The translations under genes and the position numbers were made by a program. This document shows, in pieces, positions 32,551 to 41,352 of a DNA stretch of 64,000 nt. Every line of letters starts with the position of its first letter. The stretch's first letter is position 1. The notes beneath the pieces were generated by a model. It did not search any database. It was not told where the DNA came from and saw only the letters and a list, made by a program, of their open reading frames with translations. Where the stretch lies: positions 124,001 to 188,000 of the forward strand of contig NZ_JAIOAB010000001.1 of the NCBI RefSeq assembly GCF_019890635.1. Reading direction: 5' to 3'. This stretch comes from Streptomyces sennicomposti (lineage in GTDB: Bacteria; Actinomycetota; Actinomycetes; Streptomycetales; Streptomycetaceae).

Positions 32551-33939
32551 CTACTCCGCGGCGACGACGGTGACCTGACCGATGCCCAGGGCCTCGACCG
32601 GCTCCTTGATCTGCGCCGCGTCGCCGACGAGGACGGTCACCAGGCGGTCCACCGGGAAGGCGTTGACGACGGCCGCGGTGGCCTCCACGGTGCCGGTGGC
32701 GGCGAGCTGCTGATAGAGCGTCGCCTGGTAGTCGTCGGGCAGGTGCTGCTCCACCTGGTCGGCCAGGGTGCTCGCCACGGCCGCCGCCGTCTCGTACTTG
32801 AGCGGCGCCACGCCGACGAGGTTCTGCACGGCGACGTCCCGCTCGGCGTCGGTGAGACCGCCCGCGGCGAGCTTGCGCAGCACCGTGAACAGGTCGTCCA
32901 GGGCCGGGCCGGTGTTCGGCGTGTCGACCGAGCCGCTGATGGCGAGCATCGCGGCGCCCGAGCCGTCGGGGGCCGAGCGCAGCACCTGGCCGAAGGCCCG
33001 CACGCCGTAGGTGTAGCCCTTCTCCTCGCGCAGGACGCGGTCCAGGCGGGAGGTGAGGGTGCCGCCGAGGCAGTAGGTGCCGAGCACCTGCGCGGGCCAC
33101 ACCCGGTCGTGCCGGTCGGGGCCGACGCGGCCGATGAGCAGCTGCGTCTGGACGGCGCCGGGCCGGTCCACGATGACGACGCGGCCGGTGTCGTCGGCGG
33201 TGACCGGCGGCACGGGACGCGGCTTGGCCGGCGAGCCGGTCCAGGCGCCGAGGGTCTCGCCGAGCAGTTCGTCCAGGTCGATGCCGGTGAGGTCGCCGAC
33301 GACCACGGCGGTGGCCGTGGCGGGCCGTACGTGGCGGTCGTAGAAGGCGCGGACGGCCGCCGCGTCGATGGCGCGGACGGTGTCCTCGGTGCCCTGGCGC
33401 GGGCGCGAGATGCGCGCGTCGGCCGGGAACAGCTCCTTGGAGAGTTCCTTGGCGGCGCGGCGGGAGGGGTTGGCCAGCTCGTGCGGGATCTCGTCGAGCC
33501 GGTTGCCCACCAGCCGCTCCACCTCGGAGTCGGCGAACGCGGGCGCCCTGAGGGCGTCGGCGAGCAGCCCGAGGCCCTTGGCCAGGCGGGAGGCGGGCAC
33601 CTCCAGGCTGAGCCGGACGCCGGGGTGGTCGGCGTGCGCGTCGAGGGTGGCGCCGGCGCGCTCCAGCTCGGCGGCGAACTCCTCGGCGGAGTGCTTGTCG
33701 GTGCCCTCGGAGAAGGCTCGCGCCATGATCGTGGCGACGCCGTCCAGGCCTTTCGGCTCGGCGTCCAGGGGCGCGTCGAGCAGCACCTCGACGGCGACGA
33801 CCTGCTGGCCGGGGCGGTGGCAGCGCAGCACGGTGAGCCCGTTGTCGAGGGCGCCGCGCTCGGGCGCCGGGAACGCCCACGGCCTGGCCTCGCCGGGCTG
33901 CGGCTGGGGGTGGAAGTCCATGGTGGCCAGTTCGGTCAC
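32551..33939 (-). CDS. M16-family peptidase-like protein, inactive-type subunit
   Basis: Insulinase-fold protein of 462 aa from the GTG at 33939, which overlaps the upstream M16 stop by 4 bp (GTGA). It lacks the HxxEH zinc-binding motif of the family. The C-terminal half retains the conserved R/Y pair motif in REEKGYTYGVRAFGQ. This is the usual active/inactive pair, comparable with the mitochondrial processing peptidase beta and alpha subunits. It probably forms a heterodimer with the product of the upstream gene. Soluble, no signal peptide. Confidence 0.9.
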   Translation of the reverse strand: MTELATMDFHPQPQPGEARPWAFPAPERGALDNGLTVLRCHRPGQQVVAVEVLLDAPLDAEPKGLDGVATIMARAFSEGTDKHSAEEFAAELERAGATLDAHADHPGVRLSLEVPASRLAKGLGLLADALRAPAFADSEVERLVGNRLDEIPHELANPSRRAAKELSKELFPADARISRPRQGTEDTVRAIDAAAVRAFYDRHVRPATATAVVVGDLTGIDLDELLGETLGAWTGSPAKPRPVPPVTADDTGRVVIVDRPGAVQTQLLIGRVGPDRHDRVWPAQVLGTYCLGGTLTSRLDRVLREEKGYTYGVRAFGQVLRSAPDGSGAAMLAISGSVDTPNTGPALDDLFTVLRKLAAGGLTDAERDVAVQNLVGVAPLKYETAAAVASTLADQVEQHLPDDYQATLYQQLAATGTVEATAAVVNAFPVDRLVTVLVGDAAQIKEPVEALGIGQVTVVAAE

Positions 33940-35306
33940 TTCGCCGTCTCCTCGGTGTCGTCGGTGGCCGCGGCGTCCGCGTCCTGGGCGTCGGCCGCTG
34001 CGGCGGGCGTCGGCTCGTAGACGAGCACCGCGCGGTTGTCGGGGCGCAGGCGGGCCTTGGCGACCTCCTGGACCTCCTCGGGGGTCACCTCCAGGACGCG
34101 CTGGACGGCGGTCAGGGCGAGCTGCGGGTCGCCGAACAGGACGGCGAACCGGCACAGTTCGTCGGCGCGGCCGGCGACGGTGCCGAGCCGGTCCAGCCAC
34201 TCGCGCTCCAGCTGCGCCTGCGCGCGCTCCATCTCCTCGGCGGTCGGGCCCTCCTCGGCGAACCGGGCCAGCTCCTCGTCGATGGCGGCCTCGATGACCG
34301 GCACCTCCACGTCGCCGGAGGCCTTGACGTCCAGCCAGCCGAGGGAGGGCGCGCCGGCCAGCCGCAGCAGGCCGAAGCCGGCCGCGACGGCGGTGCGGTC
34401 GCGGCGCACCAGGCGGTTGTAGAGGCGGGAGGACTCGCCGCCGCCGAGGACGGTGAGGGCGAGGTCGGCCGCGTCGCACGCGCGCGTGCCGTCCTCCGGC
34501 AGCCGGTAGGCGGCCATCAGGGCGCGGGCCGGGACCTCCTCCTCGACGACCTCGCGCAACTGCTCGCCGAGGACGTCGGGCAGGGAGCCGTCGCGCGGCT
34601 CGGGCTTGCCGTCGTGGGCCGGGATGGAGCCGAAGTACTTCTCGATCCAGGCGAGCGTCTGCTGCGGGTCGATGTCGCCGACGACCGACAGGACGGCGTT
34701 GTTGGGCGCGTAGTAGGTGCGGAAGAACGCGCGGGCGTCCTCCAGGGTGGCCGCGTCCAGGTCCGCCATCGACCCGATGGGCGTGTGGTGGTACGGGTGC
34801 CCCTCCGGGTAGGCGAGGGCGGTCAGCTTCTCGAAGGCGGTGCCGTAGGGGACGTTGTCGTAGCGCTGGCGGCGCTCGTTCTTGACGACGTCGCGCTGGT
34901 TCTCCATGGACTCCTCGTCCAGGGCGGCCAGCAGGGAGCCCATGCGGTCGGCCTCCAGCCAGAGGGCGAGTTCCAGCTGGTGGGCGGGCATGGTCTCGAA
35001 GTAGTTGGTGCGCTCGAAGCTGGTGGTGCCGTTGAGCGAGCCGCCGGCGCCCTGCACCAGTTCGAAGTGGCCGTTGCCCTTGACCTGGGCGGAGCCCTGG
35101 AACATCAGGTGCTCGAAGAGGTGAGCCAGACCGGTGCGTCCCTTGACCTCGTGGCGGGAGCCGACGTCGTACCAGAGGCACACCGCCGCGACCGGGGTCA
35201 GGTGGTCCTCGGAGAGCACCACGCGAAGGCCGTTGGCCAGGCGGTGCTCGGTCGCTGTCAGGCCGCCGGAGCCTGCCTCGGCTGTGGCCGTGTGACCCAT
35301 GGGCAT
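33936..35306 (-). CDS. M16-family zinc metalloprotease, active subunit
   Basis: Insulinase-type protease, 456 aa from ATG 35306 (GAAGGGA 6 bp upstream; a second ATG lies two codons on). The inverted zinc motif is HLFEH (TGLAHLFEHLMFQGS, about residues 62-66) with the distal Glu in ENQRDVVKNERRQR. It has no signal peptide, so cytosolic peptide degradation or processing is expected. The C-terminus is Ala/Asp-rich (AADAQDADAAATDDTEETAK). Coupled to the inactive partner by GTGA. Confidence 0.92.
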   Translation of the reverse strand: MPMGHTATAEAGSGGLTATEHRLANGLRVVLSEDHLTPVAAVCLWYDVGSRHEVKGRTGLAHLFEHLMFQGSAQVKGNGHFELVQGAGGSLNGTTSFERTNYFETMPAHQLELALWLEADRMGSLLAALDEESMENQRDVVKNERRQRYDNVPYGTAFEKLTALAYPEGHPYHHTPIGSMADLDAATLEDARAFFRTYYAPNNAVLSVVGDIDPQQTLAWIEKYFGSIPAHDGKPEPRDGSLPDVLGEQLREVVEEEVPARALMAAYRLPEDGTRACDAADLALTVLGGGESSRLYNRLVRRDRTAVAAGFGLLRLAGAPSLGWLDVKASGDVEVPVIEAAIDEELARFAEEGPTAEEMERAQAQLEREWLDRLGTVAGRADELCRFAVLFGDPQLALTAVQRVLEVTPEEVQEVAKARLRPDNRAVLVYEPTPAAAADAQDADAAATDDTEETAK

Positions 35307-35724
35307 GTACGTCCCTTCGATCGCGATGGCGGTCTGGAAACCGCCCTTTTCCTGCCGGTCCTGCCACTGTATGCAAGCGCGCGCACCCCTGGCGAAGTTC
35401 CCGGACGTCGTACGCCGAGAGCGAGAACGAAAGAGGGACGGCGACCCGCCGCGCGGGGAGCCCCGGGGCGCGGCGAGGGCGCGTGCGGCGCACGGGAGCG
35501 CCCACGGCGCGTGGTGGGGCGTGAGGGGTGCGGGGCGGCGCGCGGGGGGGTGCGGCGGGGGCGCGTCAGGGTGTCTGCGCGGGCCCGCGCAGGGGGTGTT
35601 GGACGGGTCCGCGGGCGGTGCGTCCGGCGGCCAAGGGGCGGGGCCCGGTCCGCGTTGTCAGTCGGGCGGTCCACAATGGTCCGCGTCAGATCCCGTCACA
35701 CGCTTCAGCAAGGAGCCGGCAGCG
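35307..35724. other. divergent promoter region between M16 operon and parC
   Basis: About 420 bp without a gene. The middle (35400-35640) is extremely G-rich on the plus strand with GGGGCG/GCGGGG repeats. The parC-proximal end holds TTGTCA near 35656. I cannot support an exact promoter. Confidence 0.4.
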
Positions 35725-38181
35725 ATGGCCCGCCGCAGCACGAAGACCCCGCCGCCCGACGAGCCGTACGAGGAGAAGATCCTCGACATCGACGTCGTCG
35801 ACGAGATGCAGGGCTCCTTCCTCGAGTACGCGTACTCGGTCATCTACTCGCGCGCCCTGCCGGACGCGCGGGACGGCCTGAAGCCGGTGCACCGCCGCAT
35901 CGTGTACCAGATGAACGAGATGGGGCTGCGCCCCGAGCGGGGCTACGTGAAGTGCGCCCGCGTCGTCGGCGAGGTCATGGGCAAGCTCCACCCGCACGGC
36001 GACGCGTCGATCTACGACGCGCTGGTGCGGCTGGCGCAGTCCTTCTCGATGCGCGTCCCCCTGGTCGACGGCCACGGCAACTTCGGCTCCCTGGGCAACG
36101 ACGACCCGCCGGCCGCCATGCGGTACACCGAGTGCCGCATGGCCGAGGCGACCAGCCTGATGACCGAGTCGATCGACGAGGACACGGTCGACTTCGCGCC
36201 GAACTACGACGGCCAGGAGCAGGAGCCGGTGGCGCTGCCCGCCGCCTTCCCGAACCTGCTGGTCAACGGCGCGTCGGGCATCGCCGTCGGCATGGCCACG
36301 AACATGCCGCCGCACAATCTCGGCGAGGTGATCGCGGCCGCCCGGCACCTGATCCGCTACCCGAACGCCGACCTGGACGCGCTGATGAAGCACGTGCCGG
36401 GCCCCGACCTGCCCACCGGCGGCCGGATCGTCGGCCTCTCCGGCATCCGGGACGCCTACGAGAGCGGCCGCGGCACGTTCAAGATCCGCGCCACGGTGAC
36501 GGTGGAGACCGTGACGGCCCGCCGCAAGGGCCTGGTCGTCACCGAGCTGCCCTTCGCGGTCGGCCCCGAGAAGGTGATCGCCAAGATCAAGGACCTGGTC
36601 GGCTCGAAGAAGATCCAGGGCATCGCGGACGTCAAGGACCTCACCGACCGCGAGCACGGGCTGCGCCTGGTCATCGAGATCAAGAACGGTTTCGTGCCCG
36701 AGGCGGTCCTGGAGCAGCTCTACAAGCTGACGCCGATGGAGGAGTCCTTCGGCATCAACAACGTCGCCCTGGTCGACGGCCAGCCCCTCACGCTGGGTCT
36801 GAAGGAGCTGCTGGAGGTCTACCTCGACCACCGCTTCGAGGTCGTGCGGCGGCGCAGCGAGTACCGCCGCGGCAGGCGCCGCGACCGGCTGCACCTGGTC
36901 GAGGGCCTGCTCACGGCGCTGGTGGACATCGACGAGGTCATCCGGCTGATCCGGTCCAGCGAGAACTCCGCGCAGGCCAAGCAGCGGCTGATGGAGCGGT
37001 TCTCGCTGAGCGAGGTCCAGACGCAGTACATCCTCGACACCCCGCTGCGCCGGCTGACGAAGTACGACCGGATCGAGCTGGAGGCGGAGAAGGAGAAGCT
37101 CACCGCGGAGATCGAGGAGCTGACCCGGATCCTGGATTCGGACGCGGAGCTGCGCAAGCTGGTCTCCACGGAACTGGCCGCCGTCGCCAAGAAGTTCGGC
37201 ACCCCCCGGCGCACGCTGCTGCTGGAGGCCGGCGCCGTGCCGGTCGCCGCGGTGCCGCTGCAGGTGGCGGACGACCCGTGCCGGGTCCTGCTGTCCTCGA
37301 CGGGCCTGCTGGCCCGCACGCCGAACGACGAGCCGCTCCCCCAGGACGCGGACGGCAAGCGGGTCAAGCACGACGTGATCGTCTCGTCGGTGCCGGCCAC
37401 CGCGCGCGGCGAGGTGGGCGTGGTGACCTCCGCCGGCCGCCTGCTGAGGGTGAACGTCGTCGACCTGCCCCAGCTGCCCGAGACGGCGACCGCGCCGAAC
37501 CTCTCCGGCGGCGCGCCGATCACCGAGTTCGTCTCCCTCGGGGACGACGAGACGGTGATCTGCCTGACCACGCTGGACGAGTCCTCGCCGGGGCTCGCCC
37601 TCGGCACCGAGCAGGGCGTCGTGAAGCGGGTGGTGCCCGACTATCCGGCGAACAAGGACGAGCTGGAGGTCATCACCCTCAGGGAGGGCGACCGGATCGT
37701 CGGCGCGGTGGAGCTGCGCACCGGCGAGGAGGACCTGGTCTTCGTCACGGACGACGCCCAGCTGCTGCGCTACCAGGCCTCCCAGGTCCGGCCGCAGGGC
37801 CGCCCGGCCGGCGGTGTGGCGGGCATCAAGCTCGCCGACGGCGCCAAGGTCATCTCGTTCACGGCGGTGGACCCGGCCGCGGACGCGGTGGTGTTCACGG
37901 TCGCGGGCTCGCGCGGCACGCTCGACGACTCGGTGCAGACGACGGCGAAGGTCACCCCCTTCGACCAGTACCCGCGCAAGGGCCGGGCCACCGGCGGCGT
38001 GCGCTGCCAGCGGTTCCTGAAGGGCGAGGACTGCCTGTCCTTCGCGTGGGCGGGCCCGGTCCCGGCCCGGGCGGCCCAGAAGAACGGCGCCCCGGCCGAA
38101 CTCCCGGACATCGACCCGCGCCGCGACGGTTCGGGCGTGTCGCTGGCCAAGACGGTGGCGGCGGTGGCGGGCCCGGCCTGA
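35725..38181 (+). CDS. parC: DNA topoisomerase IV subunit A
   Basis: Type IIA topoisomerase breakage-reunion subunit (GyrA/ParC), 818 aa from ATG 35725. The N-terminal winged-helix region contains [20 protein letters not shown] with the quinolone-determining Ser retained, and the catalytic Tyr in [13 protein letters not shown] coiled coil spans about 435-480. The C-terminal beta-pinwheel lacks the GyrA box QRRGGKG, and residues [12 protein letters not shown] occupy the comparable region. That absence, and the separate gyrBA expected elsewhere, support topoisomerase IV rather than gyrase. The partner ParE gene lies about 18 kb downstream, on the opposite strand. Confidence 0.93.
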   Translation: MARRSTKTPPPDEPYEEKILDIDVVDEMQGSFLEYAYSVIYSRALPDARDGLKPVHRRIVYQMNEMGLRPERGYVKCARVVGEVMGKLHPHGDASIYDALVRLAQSFSMRVPLVDGHGNFGSLGNDDPPAAMRYTECRMAEATSLMTESIDEDTVDFAPNYDGQEQEPVALPAAFPNLLVNGASGIAVGMATNMPPHNLGEVIAAARHLIRYPNADLDALMKHVPGPDLPTGGRIVGLSGIRDAYESGRGTFKIRATVTVETVTARRKGLVVTELPFAVGPEKVIAKIKDLVGSKKIQGIADVKDLTDREHGLRLVIEIKNGFVPEAVLEQLYKLTPMEESFGINNVALVDGQPLTLGLKELLEVYLDHRFEVVRRRSEYRRGRRRDRLHLVEGLLTALVDIDEVIRLIRSSENSAQAKQRLMERFSLSEVQTQYILDTPLRRLTKYDRIELEAEKEKLTAEIEELTRILDSDAELRKLVSTELAAVAKKFGTPRRTLLLEAGAVPVAAVPLQVADDPCRVLLSSTGLLARTPNDEPLPQDADGKRVKHDVIVSSVPATARGEVGVVTSAGRLLRVNVVDLPQLPETATAPNLSGGAPITEFVSLGDDETVICLTTLDESSPGLALGTEQGVVKRVVPDYPANKDELEVITLREGDRIVGAVELRTGEEDLVFVTDDAQLLRYQASQVRPQGRPAGGVAGIKLADGAKVISFTAVDPAADAVVFTVAGSRGTLDDSVQTTAKVTPFDQYPRKGRATGGVRCQRFLKGEDCLSFAWAGPVPARAAQKNGAPAELPDIDPRRDGSGVSLAKTVAAVAGPA

Positions 38182-38252
38182 TCCGACCGGGAGGCCTCCG
38201 GGCCTCCCGGCCTAGGGTGCCCGGCCGGGGAGTCGGGCGCCTTGGGGGGTGA

Positions 38253-38388
38253 GACCTGCGGGCCTCGGGTGCCCTGCGGAGGGTTGGGGGCCTCGAAAGT
38301 CGGGGCCTGCAGGCCTCGGGTGCCCGGCGGAGGGCCGGGGGCCCTTGAAGGTCGAGGCCTCCCGGCCTCGGGTGCCCGGCGGGGGCGG
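38253..38388 (+). repeat. imperfect ~50-bp direct repeats downstream of parC
   Basis: The block around GGCCTCGGGTGCCCGGCGG occurs at about 38261, 38312 and 38374 with a period of 50-60 bp and decaying similarity. It lies in the convergent gap between parC and the CobW gene. No terminator hairpin is obvious apart from this array. Confidence 0.7.
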
Positions 38389-38452
38389 GTGTCTCGACGG
38401 CTGGGGTCTCCCGGGCGGGCGTCCCGGCGGTTGGGCCTCCGGGGTGCCGTGT

Positions 38453-39697
38453 CTAGAGGTCCGGCTCTTCCGGGTCGGGGGTGTCGAAGTCCAGATCCTC
38501 CGGGTCGAGGGCGGCCGAGCCGGGTTCCCGCGGGTCGGAGGCGTCGAGGCCGGGAGCACCGGAGGCCTGGCGGGCTTCCGGTCCGTCCGGCTCGTCCGGC
38601 TCGTCCGGCTCGTCCGGCTCGTCCGGCTCGTCCGGCTGCGGCACGTAGCGCAGGACGCCCCACATGGCGTGTTCGTCGGCGGTGTGCGGGCCGTCCGCCC
38701 CGCACGCCTGGAGTTCCTTGTCCAGGGCCGGCACGTCGACGCCCGCGCCGATGAGCACGAGCTGGGTGCGGCGCGGCTCGCCGGCCGGCCACGGCTCGGG
38801 ATAGAAGCGCAGGAAGCGGCCGACGGCGTGCACCGCGTAACGGTTGCGGGCGTCGTGGGCACCGAAGTCGACGTACCCCTTGACGCGGTACAGACCCTCG
38901 GGCCGGCTGTCGAGGAAGCGCATCAGCCGGCGCGGATCGAGCGGCGTGTCGCAGGAGAAGGAGAGCGTGTCGTAGCCGGTGTGCAGATGGCCGCCGTGGC
39001 CGTCGGCCGCCTCGTCCTCCTCGTGCGTGTGCAGGTCGTCGAAGGAGAGCTGCCCGACGCGCTCCTCGCTCGGCCGGCAGTCGAACAGGAACTCGGGGTC
39101 GATGCGGCCGTAGGAGGCCGGGACGACGGCGGCCCGGTCCACCAGAGACCGTACGAGCCCGAGCACCCGCTCTCCCCCGTCGGCGCGGTCGGCCTTGTTG
39201 ACGACGACGAGGTCGGCGAGCGCGAGGTGCCGGTCGATCTCCGGATGCCTGGCGCGCGTGGCGTCGAACTCGGCCGCGTCCACGACCTCGACCAGTCCGC
39301 CGTAGACGACCCGGGGGTTCTCGCTGGCGAGGACCATGCGGACGAGTTCCTGGGGCTCGGCGAGCCCGCTGGCCTCGATCACGACGACGTCGACGCCGGC
39401 GGCGGGCCGGGTGAGCCGGTCCAGGTAGAGATCGAGTTCCCCGGCGTCGACCGCGCAGCACAGGCATCCGTTGCCGAGGGAGACGGTGGAGTCGCCGAGC
39501 GCCCCGGCCACCGCCATGGCGTCGATCTCGATGGCGCCGAAGTCGTTGACGAGGGCGCCGATCCGGCTGCCGCCGCTGTGGTGCAGGAGGTGGTTGAGGA
39601 GCGTGGTCTTCCCGGAACCGAGGAATCCGGCCAGGACGACGACCGGGATCTGCCGCACCGTGGGACCCGGGCCCGCCTCCGGGTTCGACTGCTGCAC
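38453..39697 (-). CDS. CobW/Zn-metallochaperone-type GTPase
   Basis: COG0523 G3E-family GTPase, 414 aa from the GTG at 39697 (GAGAGG upstream). The P-loop is AGFLGSGKTTLLNHLL, the metal-binding CxCC motif is GNGCLCCAV, Walker B is VVVIEASGLAEPQE, and the NKxD motif is VVVNKADRAD. A His-rich insert (HTHEEDEAADGHGGHLH) may bind zinc or cobalt. The CobW C-terminal domain follows. The last 70 residues are an acidic low-complexity tail that begins with five Asp-Glu-Pro repeats (about residues 355-369). The family transfers Zn2+ or other metals to client enzymes. No Zur box was recognised upstream. Confidence 0.9.
   Translation of the reverse strand: MQQSNPEAGPGPTVRQIPVVVLAGFLGSGKTTLLNHLLHHSGGSRIGALVNDFGAIEIDAMAVAGALGDSTVSLGNGCLCCAVDAGELDLYLDRLTRPAAGVDVVVIEASGLAEPQELVRMVLASENPRVVYGGLVEVVDAAEFDATRARHPEIDRHLALADLVVVNKADRADGGERVLGLVRSLVDRAAVVPASYGRIDPEFLFDCRPSEERVGQLSFDDLHTHEEDEAADGHGGHLHTGYDTLSFSCDTPLDPRRLMRFLDSRPEGLYRVKGYVDFGAHDARNRYAVHAVGRFLRFYPEPWPAGEPRRTQLVLIGAGVDVPALDKELQACGADGPHTADEHAMWGVLRYVPQPDEPDEPDEPDEPDEPDGPEARQASGAPGLDASDPREPGSAALDPEDLDFDTPDPEEPDL
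38591..38635 (-). repeat. 9-bp tandem repeat encoding Asp-Glu-Pro units
   Basis: CTCGTCCGG is repeated five times without error at 38591-38635, inside the CobW-type gene. It is read on the minus strand as (Asp-Glu-Pro)5. A multiple of three keeps the frame. Confidence 0.9.
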
Positions 39698-40016
39698 CGC
39701 GCTACCTCTCTCACGCCGACGCGTGCACCGGCTCACGGCCGCGTGCACGTACGAGACTGAATGCCGCCCCAGGATACGAGCCGCGCGAATCATGCCGAAG
39801 TGAACGATTGTTAGCAGCGTCCACCGGGCAGACGTTGGGCATGGCGCCGGAGCGTGCGACCCTCGCTTCCCTCCGTGCGCCGCCTCTCCGCCTCCCCGCC
39901 GACCAGAGCCGCTCGGCAGTCTGGGAGACGGCAAGCGCCGCCCACCGCTCGCCGGTTCCCGTCACCCGGCCCAGACCCCGACGACCGGCGGACGGCCGCC
40001 TGATACGGGGGTTGAC
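39698..40016. other. divergent intergenic region between CobW gene and DUF6082 gene
   Basis: About 320 bp. A short A+T-richer segment at 39770-39815 probably holds the promoters. I found no Zur-like box, RNA or further gene. Confidence 0.4.
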
Positions 40017-40574
40017 ATGGCCACACAGAAAAAGGGCACGGGGAGGTTCGGTTCCGCCGCGACCGGTCTGCTGCTCGCCACCGCCGCACTCACACTGGCC
40101 GCGCGCCAACGCCGCCTGGAGGCCGAGCGGCTGGCGGCACGGCGGCTGGAACTGGAGGAACTCTCCTCCCGGCGCACCGCCCTCCGGCACCAGCAGCGCA
40201 TGCACTGGGAACTGCTGGCCAGGGCGATCGACGATCCCTCCCTCGCCGCGGTGATCAACACCTACGACGCGGGCATCCCCGTGGAGAAGCGCCGCCAGTT
40301 CCTCTACGCCAACGCCTGGTACGTGAACCTCTACCACCTCTACCGGGCGGGGCTGCTGGACGAGCGGGAGCTGTTCGGACGGCTGCGCGAAATCTTCCAG
40401 AACCCGGTGATGCGGGAGTACTGGGAGGCCTCGAAGGAACAGCGCGCCACCCTCGAACACGCGTCGGACGAGGCGCGGATCGGGCGGATGGTCGACGGTC
40501 TCATCAGGGATCTGGACGAGGCGGACACGGACGAGTGGTGGGTGGTGGGCACGCCGCCTCCCGCGGCTTCCTGA
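40017..40574 (+). CDS. DUF6082 family protein
   Basis: A 185-aa protein from ATG 40017 (MATQKKGTGRFGSAATGLLL). One N-terminal hydrophobic segment (about residues 12-30) may anchor it, with a basic positive-inside start. The rest is helical, with aromatic-rich YANAWYVNLYHLYRAGLLDE and NPVMREYWEASKEQR, matching the DUF6082 pattern I remember from Streptomyces. Function unknown. It is followed by a 20-bp tandem repeat rather than a clear terminator. Confidence 0.8.
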   Translation: MATQKKGTGRFGSAATGLLLATAALTLAARQRRLEAERLAARRLELEELSSRRTALRHQQRMHWELLARAIDDPSLAAVINTYDAGIPVEKRRQFLYANAWYVNLYHLYRAGLLDERELFGRLREIFQNPVMREYWEASKEQRATLEHASDEARIGRMVDGLIRDLDEADTDEWWVVGTPPPAAS

Positions 40575-40610
40575 CGACTTCACCCGTGTCCTCCCGGCGG
40601 TTCCGCCGGG

Positions 40611-40685
40611 GCGCGGGGGCTCCGCCGGGGAGGCAGGGGCTTCGCCGGGGGCGCGGGGGCTTCGCCGGGGGCGTGGGGGCTCCGG
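40611..40685 (+). repeat. 20-bp GC-rich tandem repeats
   Basis: GCGCGGGGGCTTCGCCGGGG-type units follow one another at about 40611, 40631, 40651 and 40671 (the last is partial), with 1-3 differences each. Noncoding, 35 bp after the DUF6082 stop. Confidence 0.85.
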
Positions 40686-40863
40686 CCGTCGTCTGTCCGC
40701 GCGGGGGTCCGGCTTTCCTCGGTCTCGGCGTCATGGGCCGCCCCGTCGTCCGTCTGTCCGCGCGGCGGGGTCCGGCGGGGCGCGGAATCCCCGTTCGGTA
40801 CGCCGCCGCTCGGGTGACTTTTGCGCCATGCGGCCACATCGGCCCCGCGGTCCCCAGTAGCGT

Positions 40864-40889
40864 GTTCTGGCCACAACTGTGCCCAGAAC
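40864..40889. promoter_or_regulatory. 26-bp near-perfect palindrome before the 78-aa gene
   Basis: GTTCTGGCCACA-ac-TGTGCCCAGAAC has 12-nt arms with 11 of 12 complementary pairs and a 2-bp centre. It ends 19 bp before the TTG start at 40909, just upstream of the AAGGA ribosome site. It could be a repressor operator or an RNA hairpin in the leader. Confidence 0.6.
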
Positions 40890-40908
40890 GTGTAAGGACC
40901 GGTAACCC

Positions 40909-41145
40909 TTGAAAATCGTGCGCCGCATCGGTGTGCCGCCGAGCGCCCGTGGCAGTACCTCGGGAGCCAACTGCCCCGATCTCTTCGAGCTGAGCGACGG
41001 CAACTTCGCCGTGATCGGCACCGAGGCCACCGAGGCGCTGGAGCGTGAGCTGCCCGCCGACGCCTCCCGCGCGGACTACGAGCGCATCGTCGTCGTCAGC
41101 CGGGAGACCCTGATTCGCGCCAAGGCGGACATCCCCGACGCCTGA
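40909..41145 (+). CDS. small conserved hypothetical protein (78 aa)
   Basis: Starts at TTG 40909 (AAGGA 10 bp upstream); GTG 40918 is the alternative. The sequence MKIVRRIGVPPSARGSTSGA is followed by CPDLFELSDGNFAVIGTEAT and an acidic helical C-terminus ending ETLIRAKADIPDA. It is a single compact domain without membrane spans. I recognise the type as a conserved small Streptomyces protein often found beside helix-turn-helix regulators, but no regulator is adjacent here. Function unknown. A striking palindrome precedes it. Confidence 0.75.
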   Translation: MKIVRRIGVPPSARGSTSGANCPDLFELSDGNFAVIGTEATEALERELPADASRADYERIVVVSRETLIRAKADIPDA

Positions 41146-41352
41146 CCCTCCCGCCCCTCCCGGACGAGCACGCGTCCACCCCCGACCCGTCCCGTCGCAC
41201 GTCCCGGCCGTACGCCACCGCCCCGCGCGCCGGTTCCGTCCACCCGGCGAGCAGTCCGGCACCCCGCTCTGCTCGACGCCCCGCCGATGAGGCCTGGCGC
41301 CAGAACGGCACCAGGCCGCACGCCCGTCGTCCTGTCTGCCGGTCCGTCCGGC

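Noticed and set aside
38253..38388. Repeat array resembling a CRISPR
   Set aside because: Only three decaying copies, without unique spacers of regular length or adjacent cas genes; simple tandem repeat decay explains it.
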